Shown here in pieces: positions 1-5,864 of a stretch of 30,543 bases of DNA. The notes below the pieces were generated by a model that did not search any database, had not been told where the DNA came from, and saw nothing but the letters and a program-made list of their open reading frames with translations. The position numbers and the translations under genes were made by a program. Within the stretch, counting starts at the first letter, position 1; each line of letters starts with the position of its first letter. The stretch is from Minisyncoccota bacterium (GTDB lineage Bacteria; Patescibacteriota; Minisyncoccia; UBA6257; 1-14-0-10-40-38), in NCBI GenBank assembly GCA_009694925.1, contig SIBX01000002.1:1-30543 (forward strand). The letters are read 5' to 3'.

Positions 1-1698
1 GCTTCAAGCGTCAATGTGCCGGCTACTATAACAGACGACGCAGTAGTTGAATCTTCTGAGACCATAATTTTAACCCTAACTTCTAGCGCTTCGTATATTA
101 TCGGCTCTCCAAATACTGGAACGGTAACAATAACGGATAATGACGGCGCCGGACTTCCAACGGTCACCATCTCGACAACAGATGCCAATGCTTCAGAATC
201 TGGCGATCCAGGAACATTTGTCTTCACAAGAACCGGAAGTATAACTAGTGGATTATTAATTTATATTTCTGTTTCTGGAACTGCCACTAATGGAATCGAT
301 TATCCCGACTTACCCTCTTCAATATTAATTCCAGCCGGAAGTTCCAGTTTAACCATTAATGGCTTCCCTATAGATGACACACTAGTGGAGCCATCAGAGA
401 CAGTCACGTTAACATTTATCTCACACTCTTCTTATACAATCGGCTCTCCAAACTCAGCAACAATCAATATAGCCGACAATGATAGTACCGGCACTCCAAC
501 TATCACAATCAACGCCGACGACCCAACAGCGTCCGAACTTGGCTCAGACACAGGAGTCTTCACGATATCTCGCACAGGATCAACGGCAAGCGCCCTCACT
601 GCATTATTTACAATTTCCGGAAGCGCCATTAATGGAAGCGACTATCAACAGACGGCTTCGTCAATTACAATCCCTTCTGGATCTTCTTATACATCCTTAA
701 CCCTAACCCCGATAAATGACTCAACCGTTGAAAGCACGGAAACAGCAACCCTAACTCTCTCCTCGGACTCATCATATATTATTGACACTCAAAACACTGC
801 AACTGCCAATATTTTAGACAATGACGGTTCTTCGGGTCAAACAACGCCACCACCAACAAATAATTCAAACAATACTGCGCTCTCCCCTGCTCCTTCTAAT
901 TTTTCTGGATTAGCATTAACGCCGGACAAAGCTTATCTAAGTTGGAATCTAATTTCTGGAGCATCCGGAATAGAACTATCTGAAGGACTAGATTCTGCAA
1001 CATTCAATAAAACATATAATTTGCCAGGAAATTATTACTACTATAAACCAAGCGTAACTCCAGGCAGTACTCATTCTTATAGAATTAGGAGCTATGACGG
1101 TTCTGGTAACTTTTCAGAATTTTCTAATATCGTTCAAATATCTACGACAAATTCCGTAGCCCAATTTACCAAATCTCTATACTACGGGATAGACGATGTA
1201 CAAGTTTCACTCCTGCAACAATGTTTAAAGAATGATTCTAATATTTATCCAAGCGGAAAAATAACCAGCCACTTCGGACCACTTACAGAAACCGGAGTTA
1301 GAAAATTCCAAAGCAAATATGGCATTAATCCAATAGGAATAGTGGGACCTTTGACTAGAGCCAAACTTAATGCATCTTGTGGTTCAGTCTCGGCAACGTC
1401 TTCATCAACCCCAAGCCCGACATCCACCGTTAAACCAGTATCGGTAAATTATAATCTAAATTTTGATCTAATTTTGGGCATAGGAAGCTCAAACGACCAA
1501 GTTTCCCTACTACAAGCAATACTCGCTAAAAATCCAAGCCTATATCCGTCCGGCCTTGTGTCTGGATATTACGGACCCCTCACAGAGGCAGCGGTTAAAA
1601 ATTTTCAATTAAAATATGGCATTGATCCATCCGGAAGCGTAGGCACAAAAACAATAACCAAATTAAATGAATTTAGGCTTTCTGGGCTCAACCCATAA
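1..1698 (+). CDS. Surface protein with Calx-beta repeats and two C-terminal peptidoglycan-binding domains (5' truncated)
   Basis: The reading frame is open from base 1, so the start lies outside the window. The visible 565 residues begin inside one Calx-beta-like repeat and continue through two complete ones. Each complete repeat opens with PTVTI or PTITI and ends in a DND calcium-site motif (roughly residues 1-50, 55-155 and 160-275). A Thr/Pro/Asn linker follows, then a fibronectin-III-like segment (about 300-380) and two peptidoglycan-binding_1-type repeats near the C-terminus, each with FGPLTE or YGPLTE followed by a V-(R/K)-(K/N)-FQ helix. Calx-beta domains are known to be extracellular Ca-binding folds. 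The C-terminal domains suggest non-covalent attachment to the cell wall. I infer a secreted, wall-bound surface or adhesion protein; the partner is unknown. A strong terminator follows the stop codon. Confidence 0.85.
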   Translation, partial: ASSVNVPATITDDAVVESSETIILTLTSSASYIIGSPNTGTVTITDNDGAGLPTVTISTTDANASESGDPGTFVFTRTGSITSGLLIYISVSGTATNGIDYPDLPSSILIPAGSSSLTINGFPIDDTLVEPSETVTLTFISHSSYTIGSPNSATINIADNDSTGTPTITINADDPTASELGSDTGVFTISRTGSTASALTALFTISGSAINGSDYQQTASSITIPSGSSYTSLTLTPINDSTVESTETATLTLSSDSSYIIDTQNTATANILDNDGSSGQTTPPPTNNSNNTALSPAPSNFSGLALTPDKAYLSWNLISGASGIELSEGLDSATFNKTYNLPGNYYYYKPSVTPGSTHSYRIRSYDGSGNFSEFSNIVQISTTNSVAQFTKSLYYGIDDVQVSLLQQCLKNDSNIYPSGKITSHFGPLTETGVRKFQSKYGINPIGIVGPLTRAKLNASCGSVSATSSSTPSPTSTVKPVSVNYNLNFDLILGIGSSNDQVSLLQAILAKNPSLYPSGLVSGYYGPLTEAAVKNFQLKYGIDPSGSVGTKTITKLNEFRLSGLNP

Positions 1699-1715
1699 CC
1701 CAACCTAGAGTAAAT

Positions 1716-1751
1716 AAAAAAACTTCCAAATTTATATTTGGAAGTTTTTTT
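1716..1751 (+). terminator. Intrinsic terminator after the surface protein
   Basis: A perfect 11-12 bp hairpin (AACTTCCAAAT against ATTTGGAAGTT) is flanked by an A-run and followed by a T-run. It begins about 20 bases after the stop codon. Confidence 0.85.
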
Positions 1752-1780
1752 ATGATTAAAATCACTCTTGATCGGTTCTC

Positions 1781-1809
1781 TTTAAATTAAGTAATAAATA
1801 ATCTATAAT
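1781..1809 (+). promoter_or_regulatory. Possible promoter of the superoxide dismutase gene
   Basis: A perfect -10 hexamer TATAAT (1804-1809) lies 17 bases after a weak -35 (TTTAAA). It ends only 12 bases before the start codon, so the mRNA would be leaderless or nearly so. This agrees with the absence of a Shine-Dalgarno sequence. Confidence 0.4.
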
Positions 1810-1821
1810 CAGATAATAAAC

Positions 1822-2400
1822 ATGATATACAATCCAAAAAACTACGATTCTCTTCTCGGCCTTCAGGGATTAAGCGATAATTTACTAAAAAATCATTTCA
1901 AGCTATACGAAGGATATATTACTAATGTAAACAAAATACAAGAGACGATCTCCGCTGCAATTAAAGAAAATAAATTATCTTCCCCTGAAATTTCGGAACT
2001 TCGTCGTCGTTTTGGCTGGGAATGGAATGGTATGAAACTTCATGAATACTATTTTGAAAACATGAGTAAATCCCCTTCTTTAATAATGGAAACAAAATCC
2101 GCAAAGATGAAAATTGAAGCGAATTTCGCTACGCTAGAAAATTGGGAGAAAGATTTCCGCGCCTCGGGAGCTATGCGCGGAATTGGCTGGGTGGTTTTAT
2201 ATCACAATCCAGAAGACGGAAGCTTATTTAATACTTGGGTCAACGAGCACGATATGGGCCACTTGGCAGGGCTGAAGCCATTATTAGTTCTAGATGTCTT
2301 TGAACATGCCTACACACTAGACTATGGAATAAAGAAAGCGGATTATCTCGAAGTCTTTATGAAATCGATAGATTGGAATATGGTAGAAAAAAGAATCTAA
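1822..2400 (+). CDS. Superoxide dismutase, Fe/Mn family
   Basis: A 192-residue protein of usual family length with no signal peptide, so it is probably cytoplasmic. It should convert superoxide to oxygen and hydrogen peroxide. The four metal ligands are recognisable: H25 in KNHFKLYEGYI, H74 in KLHEYYFEN, and D158 and H162 in LDVFEHAY, which is the family signature. GIGWVVLY and NTWVNEHDMGH are also typical. A His (H143) sits in the second-sphere region where Mn enzymes usually carry Gln, as in some Fe or cambialistic enzymes, so I do not assign the metal. The gene stands alone between terminators. The start was chosen as the first ATG after a good -10 box; there is no Shine-Dalgarno sequence. 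Confidence 0.9.
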   Translation: MIYNPKNYDSLLGLQGLSDNLLKNHFKLYEGYITNVNKIQETISAAIKENKLSSPEISELRRRFGWEWNGMKLHEYYFENMSKSPSLIMETKSAKMKIEANFATLENWEKDFRASGAMRGIGWVVLYHNPEDGSLFNTWVNEHDMGHLAGLKPLLVLDVFEHAYTLDYGIKKADYLEVFMKSIDWNMVEKRI

Positions 2401-2401
2401 A

Positions 2402-2439
2402 TAAAAAAATCCCCAGACATATGTCTGGGGATTTTTTTA
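2402..2439. terminator. Bidirectional terminator, 38-bp perfect palindrome
   Basis: A perfect 38-bp palindrome centred on CAGACATATGTCTG with A-runs and T-runs at its ends. It lies between two convergent genes (stops at 2400 and 2447), so it can terminate transcription from both sides. Confidence 0.85.
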
Positions 2440-2446
2440 GACTAAT

Positions 2447-3025
2447 CTATTTTTCAAGGGCAACCTCGCCAGATATACTATCTTTTAATTTAGATTCTTT
2501 TATTTGATGCCTAAATATTAACCAAGCAACAAAGTAAGACGCTGCGCCAAATACAAACCCGGCCAAAATATCCGAAACAAAGTGGACTCCCACAAAAACC
2601 CTAGATATTCCAATTAAAATTGCAGAAATTATATATATCCATCCCCTTCTCTTAGAAAAGTGAAATACTGCTAAAGCTAAAGCAAAATAAAATGTAGCAT
2701 GCCCCGATGGAAAACTTGAAAGGTTAGATAATTGAATCAATGGATCAAAACCAAAAACCAACGGTGGCCTTAATCTGAAATAGAATAAATTAAAAAGCTC
2801 GGTTATAAATCCTCGTGCCAAAACGCAAGAAAAAGCTGCCAACGAAAATTCAAAAAAATTCAATCTCCAATTCCTTTTAGAAAAGATTATATAAGTAAAA
2901 AAATAAACTAACAGAAAATATGGTAAGTATTGAGCTATAAAAACTCCAAAAAAATCCAAAACCACGCTCTTGCCAGCAAAATCATGGATAAACTCAAATA
3001 TCTTATAATCGTAAGTTAAGAACAT
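2447..3025 (-). CDS. PAP2-family membrane phosphatase
   Basis: A 192-residue protein with about five hydrophobic helices. The three PAP2 (type 2 phosphatidic acid phosphatase) motifs are present: RLRPP (residues 84-88), FPSGH (105-109, catalytic His 109), and SRVFVGVH (141-148) followed by D152. Family members remove phosphate from lipid phosphates, including undecaprenyl pyrophosphate or phosphatidylglycerol phosphate, with the active site facing the outer side of the membrane. Recycling of the lipid carrier would suit the cell-wall and glycan genes in this window, but the substrate cannot be read from sequence. It is a single gene with its own promoter (3034-3062), and the predicted transcript starts within a few bases of the ATG. 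Confidence 0.85.
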   Translation of the reverse strand: MFLTYDYKIFEFIHDFAGKSVVLDFFGVFIAQYLPYFLLVYFFTYIIFSKRNWRLNFFEFSLAAFSCVLARGFITELFNLFYFRLRPPLVFGFDPLIQLSNLSSFPSGHATFYFALALAVFHFSKRRGWIYIISAILIGISRVFVGVHFVSDILAGFVFGAASYFVAWLIFRHQIKESKLKDSISGEVALEK

Positions 3026-3033
3026 ATTAATCT

Positions 3034-3062
3034 ATCATATCTAAAACAACCGCTTTAATCAA
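3034..3062 (-). promoter_or_regulatory. Sigma70-type promoter of the PAP2 gene
   Basis: On the minus strand TTGATT (3057-3062), a 17-base spacer and TATGAT (3034-3039). Only 8 bases separate the -10 box from the ATG, so the mRNA is predicted to be leaderless. The -35 box overlaps the T-run of the preceding terminator. Confidence 0.6.
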
Positions 3063-3114
3063 AAACAAAAAAGCCGTTCCCCTAGGTGCGCTTGTGCGCG
3101 CACCGGGGAACGGC
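3061..3114 (-). terminator. Strong GC-rich terminator of the high-GC gene
   Basis: On the minus strand the arms GCCGTTCCCC and GGGGAACGGC, with an inner GGTGCGC/GCGCACC stem, are followed by two T-runs. It begins about 30 bases after the stop of the gene ending at 3142. Confidence 0.9.
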
Positions 3115-3141
3115 CGAAAAATCGAAAAAATCCAGACTGAA

Positions 3142-3765
3142 CTACTTGCGAAGACCCGCAAACCACCAGCCGCCAGACCATTTGCCGTAGTTGCGGTCGA
3201 CGCGCACACCGCGCCCGTCGCGCCAACGGTGGAACAAGGCGACGCACCACTCGCCGTCAGCATTCTTCCAATGAGTACCATTGAGTTTCTGGTCGGCAAA
3301 GGCAGGATCGAGTTCGTTCACGGCAGCTAGAGAATAGGGATCAGCGGGTTTCAGGCCACGCAACTCGAACTCCTTCTCGAGATCGTCATCAGAGATGAAA
3401 CCGATCCTCTTGGACAGGTCGGGCTTGAAAAACACAACCTCGACTTCATCGCCCTCGCCTCTAGACATAGCATCCACGACCGTGCGGTCAGTGTCTTGCT
3501 TGCGCAGGGTGGCGTCGAGGGCTTCCTGGGGAGTGCGGGTGCGGTTCACCCTGACCGTACGGACAACGAAGCTCGATACGACCTCGACGCGTTCGCGAAA
3601 CGGGGCAAACATCATCATGCCGAGGTTTTCGACACCGAGAACTTGTTGAGCAACGTCCGAGCCGATCTCGTGGCGATGCTTGCGCATGGCGTCACGAAGC
3701 TTGCCGACAGCGTTTTCGATTTAGCCGTCGGTCATTAGGGGTGCGGTCATGATCTTCTTTGTCAT
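3142..3765 (-). pseudogene. High-GC gene of unknown function interrupted by an in-frame TAA
   Basis: I do not recognise this family. The intact part (ATG at 3687) encodes 181 soluble, charged residues ending in a Trp/Gly-rich segment (WKNADGEWCVALFHRW, then GKWSGGWWFAGLRK). Upstream in the same frame there is a better start at 3765, preceded by AAAAGGA and reading MTKKIMTAPLMTDG, then a TAA stop at 3721-3723. The frame then continues IENAVGKLRDA straight into the 3687 ATG, which itself has no ribosome binding site. The simplest reading is a gene of about 206 codons broken by one nonsense change. A sequencing error or use of the inner start is also possible. GC content is visibly far above the neighbours (well over half G+C), and the gene has its own promoter and terminator, so it looks acquired. 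Confidence 0.6.
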
Positions 3766-3792
3766 GGCGTCATCCTTTTGTTTTCCTATGAA

Positions 3793-3866
3793 TCCTAGGA
3801 GGAACTAGGACCGGTTTTGGTCATAGCCAGAAAATCTCAAATATTCAAGAGCTTTTGGCTATGACC
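3793..3866 (-). other. Two hairpins in the 5' leader of the high-GC gene
   Basis: A 10-bp stem GGTCATAGCC/GGCTATGACC (3819-3828 with 3857-3866, extended by A/T pairs) and a small CCTAG/CTAGG hairpin (3793-3810). Both lie in the roughly 150-base leader between the promoter at 3921-3949 and the ATG at 3765. A further small TGCC/GGCA hairpin is at 3883-3895. Their role is unknown. Confidence 0.5.
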
Positions 3867-3920
3867 ATTCGGAAGCCCGTCTTGCCGACGAGGCAGATAG
3901 TCTTTTAATGTACTGATCTA

Positions 3921-3949
3921 ATTATAGCACACTATATATAAAAAAGCAA
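3921..3949 (-). promoter_or_regulatory. Extended -10 promoter of the high-GC gene
   Basis: On the minus strand TTGCTT (3944-3949), a 17-base spacer ending in TG plus one base, then a perfect TATAAT (3921-3926). It faces the interrupted gene. The bases from here to 3996 are AT-rich with no gene visible. Confidence 0.65.
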
Positions 3950-3996
3950 TAGCCAAAAAGCTAGCTAAATAAGGTGTTATTTCTACCCCTAAATTC

Positions 3997-4028
3997 AAAA
4001 ACAGTCCGTCAACTGACGGACTGTTTTT
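3997..4028 (-). terminator. Terminator of the rpsF-ssb-rpsR block
   Basis: A perfect 15-bp stem (3997-4011 with 4014-4028) with a 2-base loop, and A-runs and T-runs at the base. It lies downstream of rpsR on the minus strand. Its GC core, CAGTCCGTCA, closely matches the palindrome at 24964-25023. Confidence 0.8.
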
Positions 4029-4030
4029 CT

Positions 4031-4152
4031 AAAAATGAATTAAAAGATGCAGATACGAGGCGCTTCCGAGCACCTTCCGAAGGTGTGGTTTTAACTACAT
4101 CTAGGAAGTAGCGGAGGAAGCAACAAAGTAGATGCGCCTTTAATTCATTTTT
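4031..4152 (-). ncRNA. Structured 3' untranslated element after rpsR
   Basis: A perfect 14-bp AT stem (4031-4044 with 4139-4152, the latter touching the rpsR stop codon) encloses about 94 GC-richer bases. These can form several helices: CACCTTC/GAAGGTG as a tight hairpin, GGCGC with GCGCC, GCTTCC with GGAAGC, and CATCTA with TAGATG. Some of the pairings compete with each other. It is followed directly by the terminator. I cannot name a known RNA family; it could be a 3' UTR element or a precursor of a small RNA. Confidence 0.45.
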
Positions 4153-4351
4153 ACCTGCGAACGAAAGGTATAAGTCCTAAAAACCTAGATCTCTTAATGG
4201 ACTGAGCCAAAGCTCTTTGATGCTTTGCGCAAGTTCCGGTAAATTTAGGTTTAACTATTTTCGCTTGAGAAGAGATAAATCTCCTCAAAAGTTCAGAGTC
4301 CTTATAGTCAATCTCTTTTAAATTCTGGGAACAAAAATAGCACTGTGTCAT
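4151..4351 (-). CDS. rpsR: 30S ribosomal protein bS18
   Basis: A 66-residue protein covering the whole S18 core, with the signature FTGTCAKHQRALAQSIKRSR followed by FLGLIPFV. In the small subunit, S18 binds the platform of 16S rRNA as a pair with S6, whose gene lies in the same block (rpsF, 5187-5600). A zinc-site pattern is present: C4-x2-C7 and C41-x2-H44, as in the zinc-binding type of S18. The order rpsF-ssb-rpsR is widespread in bacteria. The ATG has no Shine-Dalgarno sequence, and a copy of the repeated leader element ends about 50 bases upstream. Confidence 0.95.
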   Translation of the reverse strand: MTQCYFCSQNLKEIDYKDSELLRRFISSQAKIVKPKFTGTCAKHQRALAQSIKRSRFLGLIPFVRR

Positions 4352-4400
4352 GGTATTACTTTATAATCTAATTTATATAATTATCTAATTTCTTAATTAA

Positions 4401-4460
4401 GACGTTGTGTCTTTTCCTCTCGCACCCTACTTTATCATTTCTAAAAATGAAATGGTGTCA
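4401..4460 (-). repeat. Leader element copy 1, upstream of rpsR
   Basis: Shares the 15-base core GTAGGGTGCGAGAGG (minus strand) with three other copies. A CACC...GGTG hairpin contains an ATTTC/GAAAT inner stem, and a second hairpin AAGAC/GTCTT follows. It ends about 50 bases before the rpsR start. Confidence 0.8.
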
Positions 4461-4610
4461 TAATATTAATTTAAAATGTAAATATCAAAATGTAAAATGA
4501 CAATGTAAAATGAAAAATTATTCTTAGCCGTTCCTTAATTTTAAATTTTCTTGCCTACCGGCAGGCAGGGACTTGTAATTTTAATCTTTGATTTTTGATT
4601 TTTTAATTTG
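4461..4610. repeat. AT-rich repeat-like spacer with a GC palindrome
   Basis: This stretch between ssb and the rpsR leader is made of near-tandem words (AATGTAAAATGA and variants) on one side and AATTTT/TTTGATTTTT words on the other. A GC palindrome TGCCTACCGGCAGGCA (4552-4567, one mismatch) lies near the middle. It looks like a decayed miniature or REP-like element. No coding potential is seen. Confidence 0.45.
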
Positions 4611-5069
4611 CTAGAAAGGCAAATCTTCTGCCTTAATTTCTTCTTCGACCTCTATCGTTGGAATTTCCTCTTTTTGAGAATCAGCGTTTCTGCTAAATTC
4701 AAAATTATCAGACTTTCCAGATACTCCCCCTGGAGCATTTGTTGACCTCGGTCCCAACTGCATAGCTTCCGCTATAATTTCCGTAGTCTTTCTCTTTTGC
4801 CCCTGTTTATCTTCCCAGCCCCTAGTCTGCAATCTTCCTTCTATTAAAACTAAGCTGCCTTTGGCTAAAAACTTAGAAGCCACTTCGGCTTGTTTACCCC
4901 AAACAATTATATTATGAAACTCAACTTGTTCTTGTTTTGCTCCAGCCTTATCTTTCCAAACTCTGTTTGTAGCCAAAGAGAAACTGGCAACTTGAGCACC
5001 AGAAGTTGTGGATCTGAGTTGTGGATCTGAGGTTAATCTCCCTAAAACAAAAACTTTATTTAGATTCAT
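4611..5069 (-). CDS. ssb: Single-stranded DNA-binding protein
   Basis: A 152-residue protein with an N-terminal OB fold (about residues 1-108). Typical SSB blocks are MNLNKVFVLGRLTSDPQLR, VEFHNIIVWGKQAE and KGSLVLIEGRLQTRGWED. A flexible, polar linker and an acidic tail ending AEDLPF follow; this corresponds to the DDDIPF-type tip that recruits replication and repair partners. It should coat single-stranded DNA as a tetramer during replication, recombination and repair. It lies between rpsF and rpsR as in many bacteria, but each gene here has its own leader element. The ATG has no Shine-Dalgarno sequence. A 13-bp exact tandem duplication near codons 14-22 is read in two frames yet keeps the family spacing. 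Confidence 0.95.
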   Translation of the reverse strand: MNLNKVFVLGRLTSDPQLRSTTSGAQVASFSLATNRVWKDKAGAKQEQVEFHNIIVWGKQAEVASKFLAKGSLVLIEGRLQTRGWEDKQGQKRKTTEIIAEAMQLGPRSTNAPGGVSGKSDNFEFSRNADSQKEEIPTIEVEEEIKAEDLPF

Positions 5070-5119
5070 AGTGTTGAAATTTAATCAAATTTAGATAACA
5101 TTTTATTGTTTAATTTTTA

Positions 5120-5178
5120 AGATGTTGCGTCTTCACCTCTCGCACCCTACTTTCATTCTAAAAATGAAAGGGTGTCAT
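5120..5178 (-). repeat. Leader element copy 2, upstream of ssb
   Basis: Contains the GTAGGGTGCGAGAGG core. The main hairpin is the best of the four: CACCC then TTTCATT pairs with AATGAAA then GGGTG, with a bulged GTA. It ends about 50 bases before the ssb start. Confidence 0.8.
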
Positions 5179-5186
5179 TGAGTCGA

Positions 5187-5600
5187 TTAATTTAAAACTT
5201 CTTTTACTTTATCTGCGACATCCTCACCAGAAGAAGCCTTGGTAGAATCCTTACTCATAAATCTTTCTTGTCTGCTCTTTATTTCTATAGGAGGGGTAAC
5301 AACTAAAAATCTTAATATATTAGCGTTAAACCTCAAAGCTTCACTGATTTTATTTACCAACTCTGGTTTCCCAAGAAAATAAACAAAACCAAAAGTAGCA
5401 GAATTTTTCTTCTTTATCGGATAAGCAAGCCTAATTACGTTCAAAGAACTCTCAAAATAAGCACTCAAGCCGAAAGAGGCAAGAATTTGCCTAACATCTG
5501 CTAAGCCTGTTTCATTAATAGAAATAAAGCTTAATTCATACTTCCTCGTTCCCTCAATAACCCCAGGGACGTTCAATTTATTTAATACTGTTTCATTCAT
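5187..5600 (-). CDS. rpsF: 30S ribosomal protein bS6
   Basis: A 137-residue protein. After a non-conserved N-terminal extension of about 18 residues, the S6 fold begins at RKYELSFIS. VIRLAYPIKKKNSATFGFVY matches the S6 strand with its basic loop, and SEALRFNANILRFLVV matches the final helix-strand pair. An acidic/polar tail (KASSGEDVADKVKEVLN) follows. S6 forms a heterodimer with S18 on the 16S platform. In other bacteria the S6:S18 complex can bind its own leader mRNA; whether the element duplicated upstream here does this is unknown. There is no Shine-Dalgarno sequence. Two leader-element copies lie upstream. Confidence 0.9.
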   Translation of the reverse strand: MNETVLNKLNVPGVIEGTRKYELSFISINETGLADVRQILASFGLSAYFESSLNVIRLAYPIKKKNSATFGFVYFLGKPELVNKISEALRFNANILRFLVVTPPIEIKSRQERFMSKDSTKASSGEDVADKVKEVLN

Positions 5601-5654
5601 TGATTTGCTTTAAAAACTAACTTAATTGAATACTATTTTATTGTTTAATTATAT

Positions 5655-5724
5655 AAGATATGTGTCTTCACCTCTCGCACCCTACTTTATCATCTTTAAA
5701 AATGAATGGGTGTTGCTTTAAAAA
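5655..5724 (-). repeat. Leader element copy 3, upstream of rpsF
   Basis: Contains the GTAGGGTGCGAGAGG core, a CACCC/GGGTG hairpin and a following AAGA/TCTT hairpin. It ends about 55 bases before the rpsF start and is nearly identical in its 50-base centre to copy 4. Confidence 0.85.
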
Positions 5725-5763
5725 GGCAATCTACTCGAAATATTATATTATTGTTTAATATTA

Positions 5764-5834
5764 AAACATATATCTCCACCTCTCGCACCCTACTTTATCA
5801 TCTTTAAAAATGAATGGGTGTTGCTTTAAAAACT
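5764..5834 (-). repeat. Leader element copy 4, between rpoC and rpsF
   Basis: Near-identical to copy 3 across the core and main hairpin. It lies about 100 bases further upstream and just after the rpoC stop (5865). The second hairpin is not kept. Confidence 0.85.
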
Positions 5835-5864
5835 AATCTAAAATAGACATTTTGTCAATAATAT

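Noticed and set aside
3094..3738. Several overlapping open frames on both strands of the high-GC region
   Set aside because: High GC removes stop codons in all frames. Only the minus frame ending at 3142 has a promoter, a ribosome binding site and a matching terminator.
4461..4610. Possible CRISPR-like array from the repeated AATGTAAAATGA words
   Set aside because: The words are short, adjacent and degenerate, with no regular spacers and no cas genes nearby.
4992..5034. 13-bp exact tandem duplication in ssb suggesting a frameshift
   Set aside because: The duplicated word is read in two different frames, but the resulting protein (SDPQLRSTTSGAQVASF) matches the normal SSB N-terminus in length and pattern, so the gene is intact.
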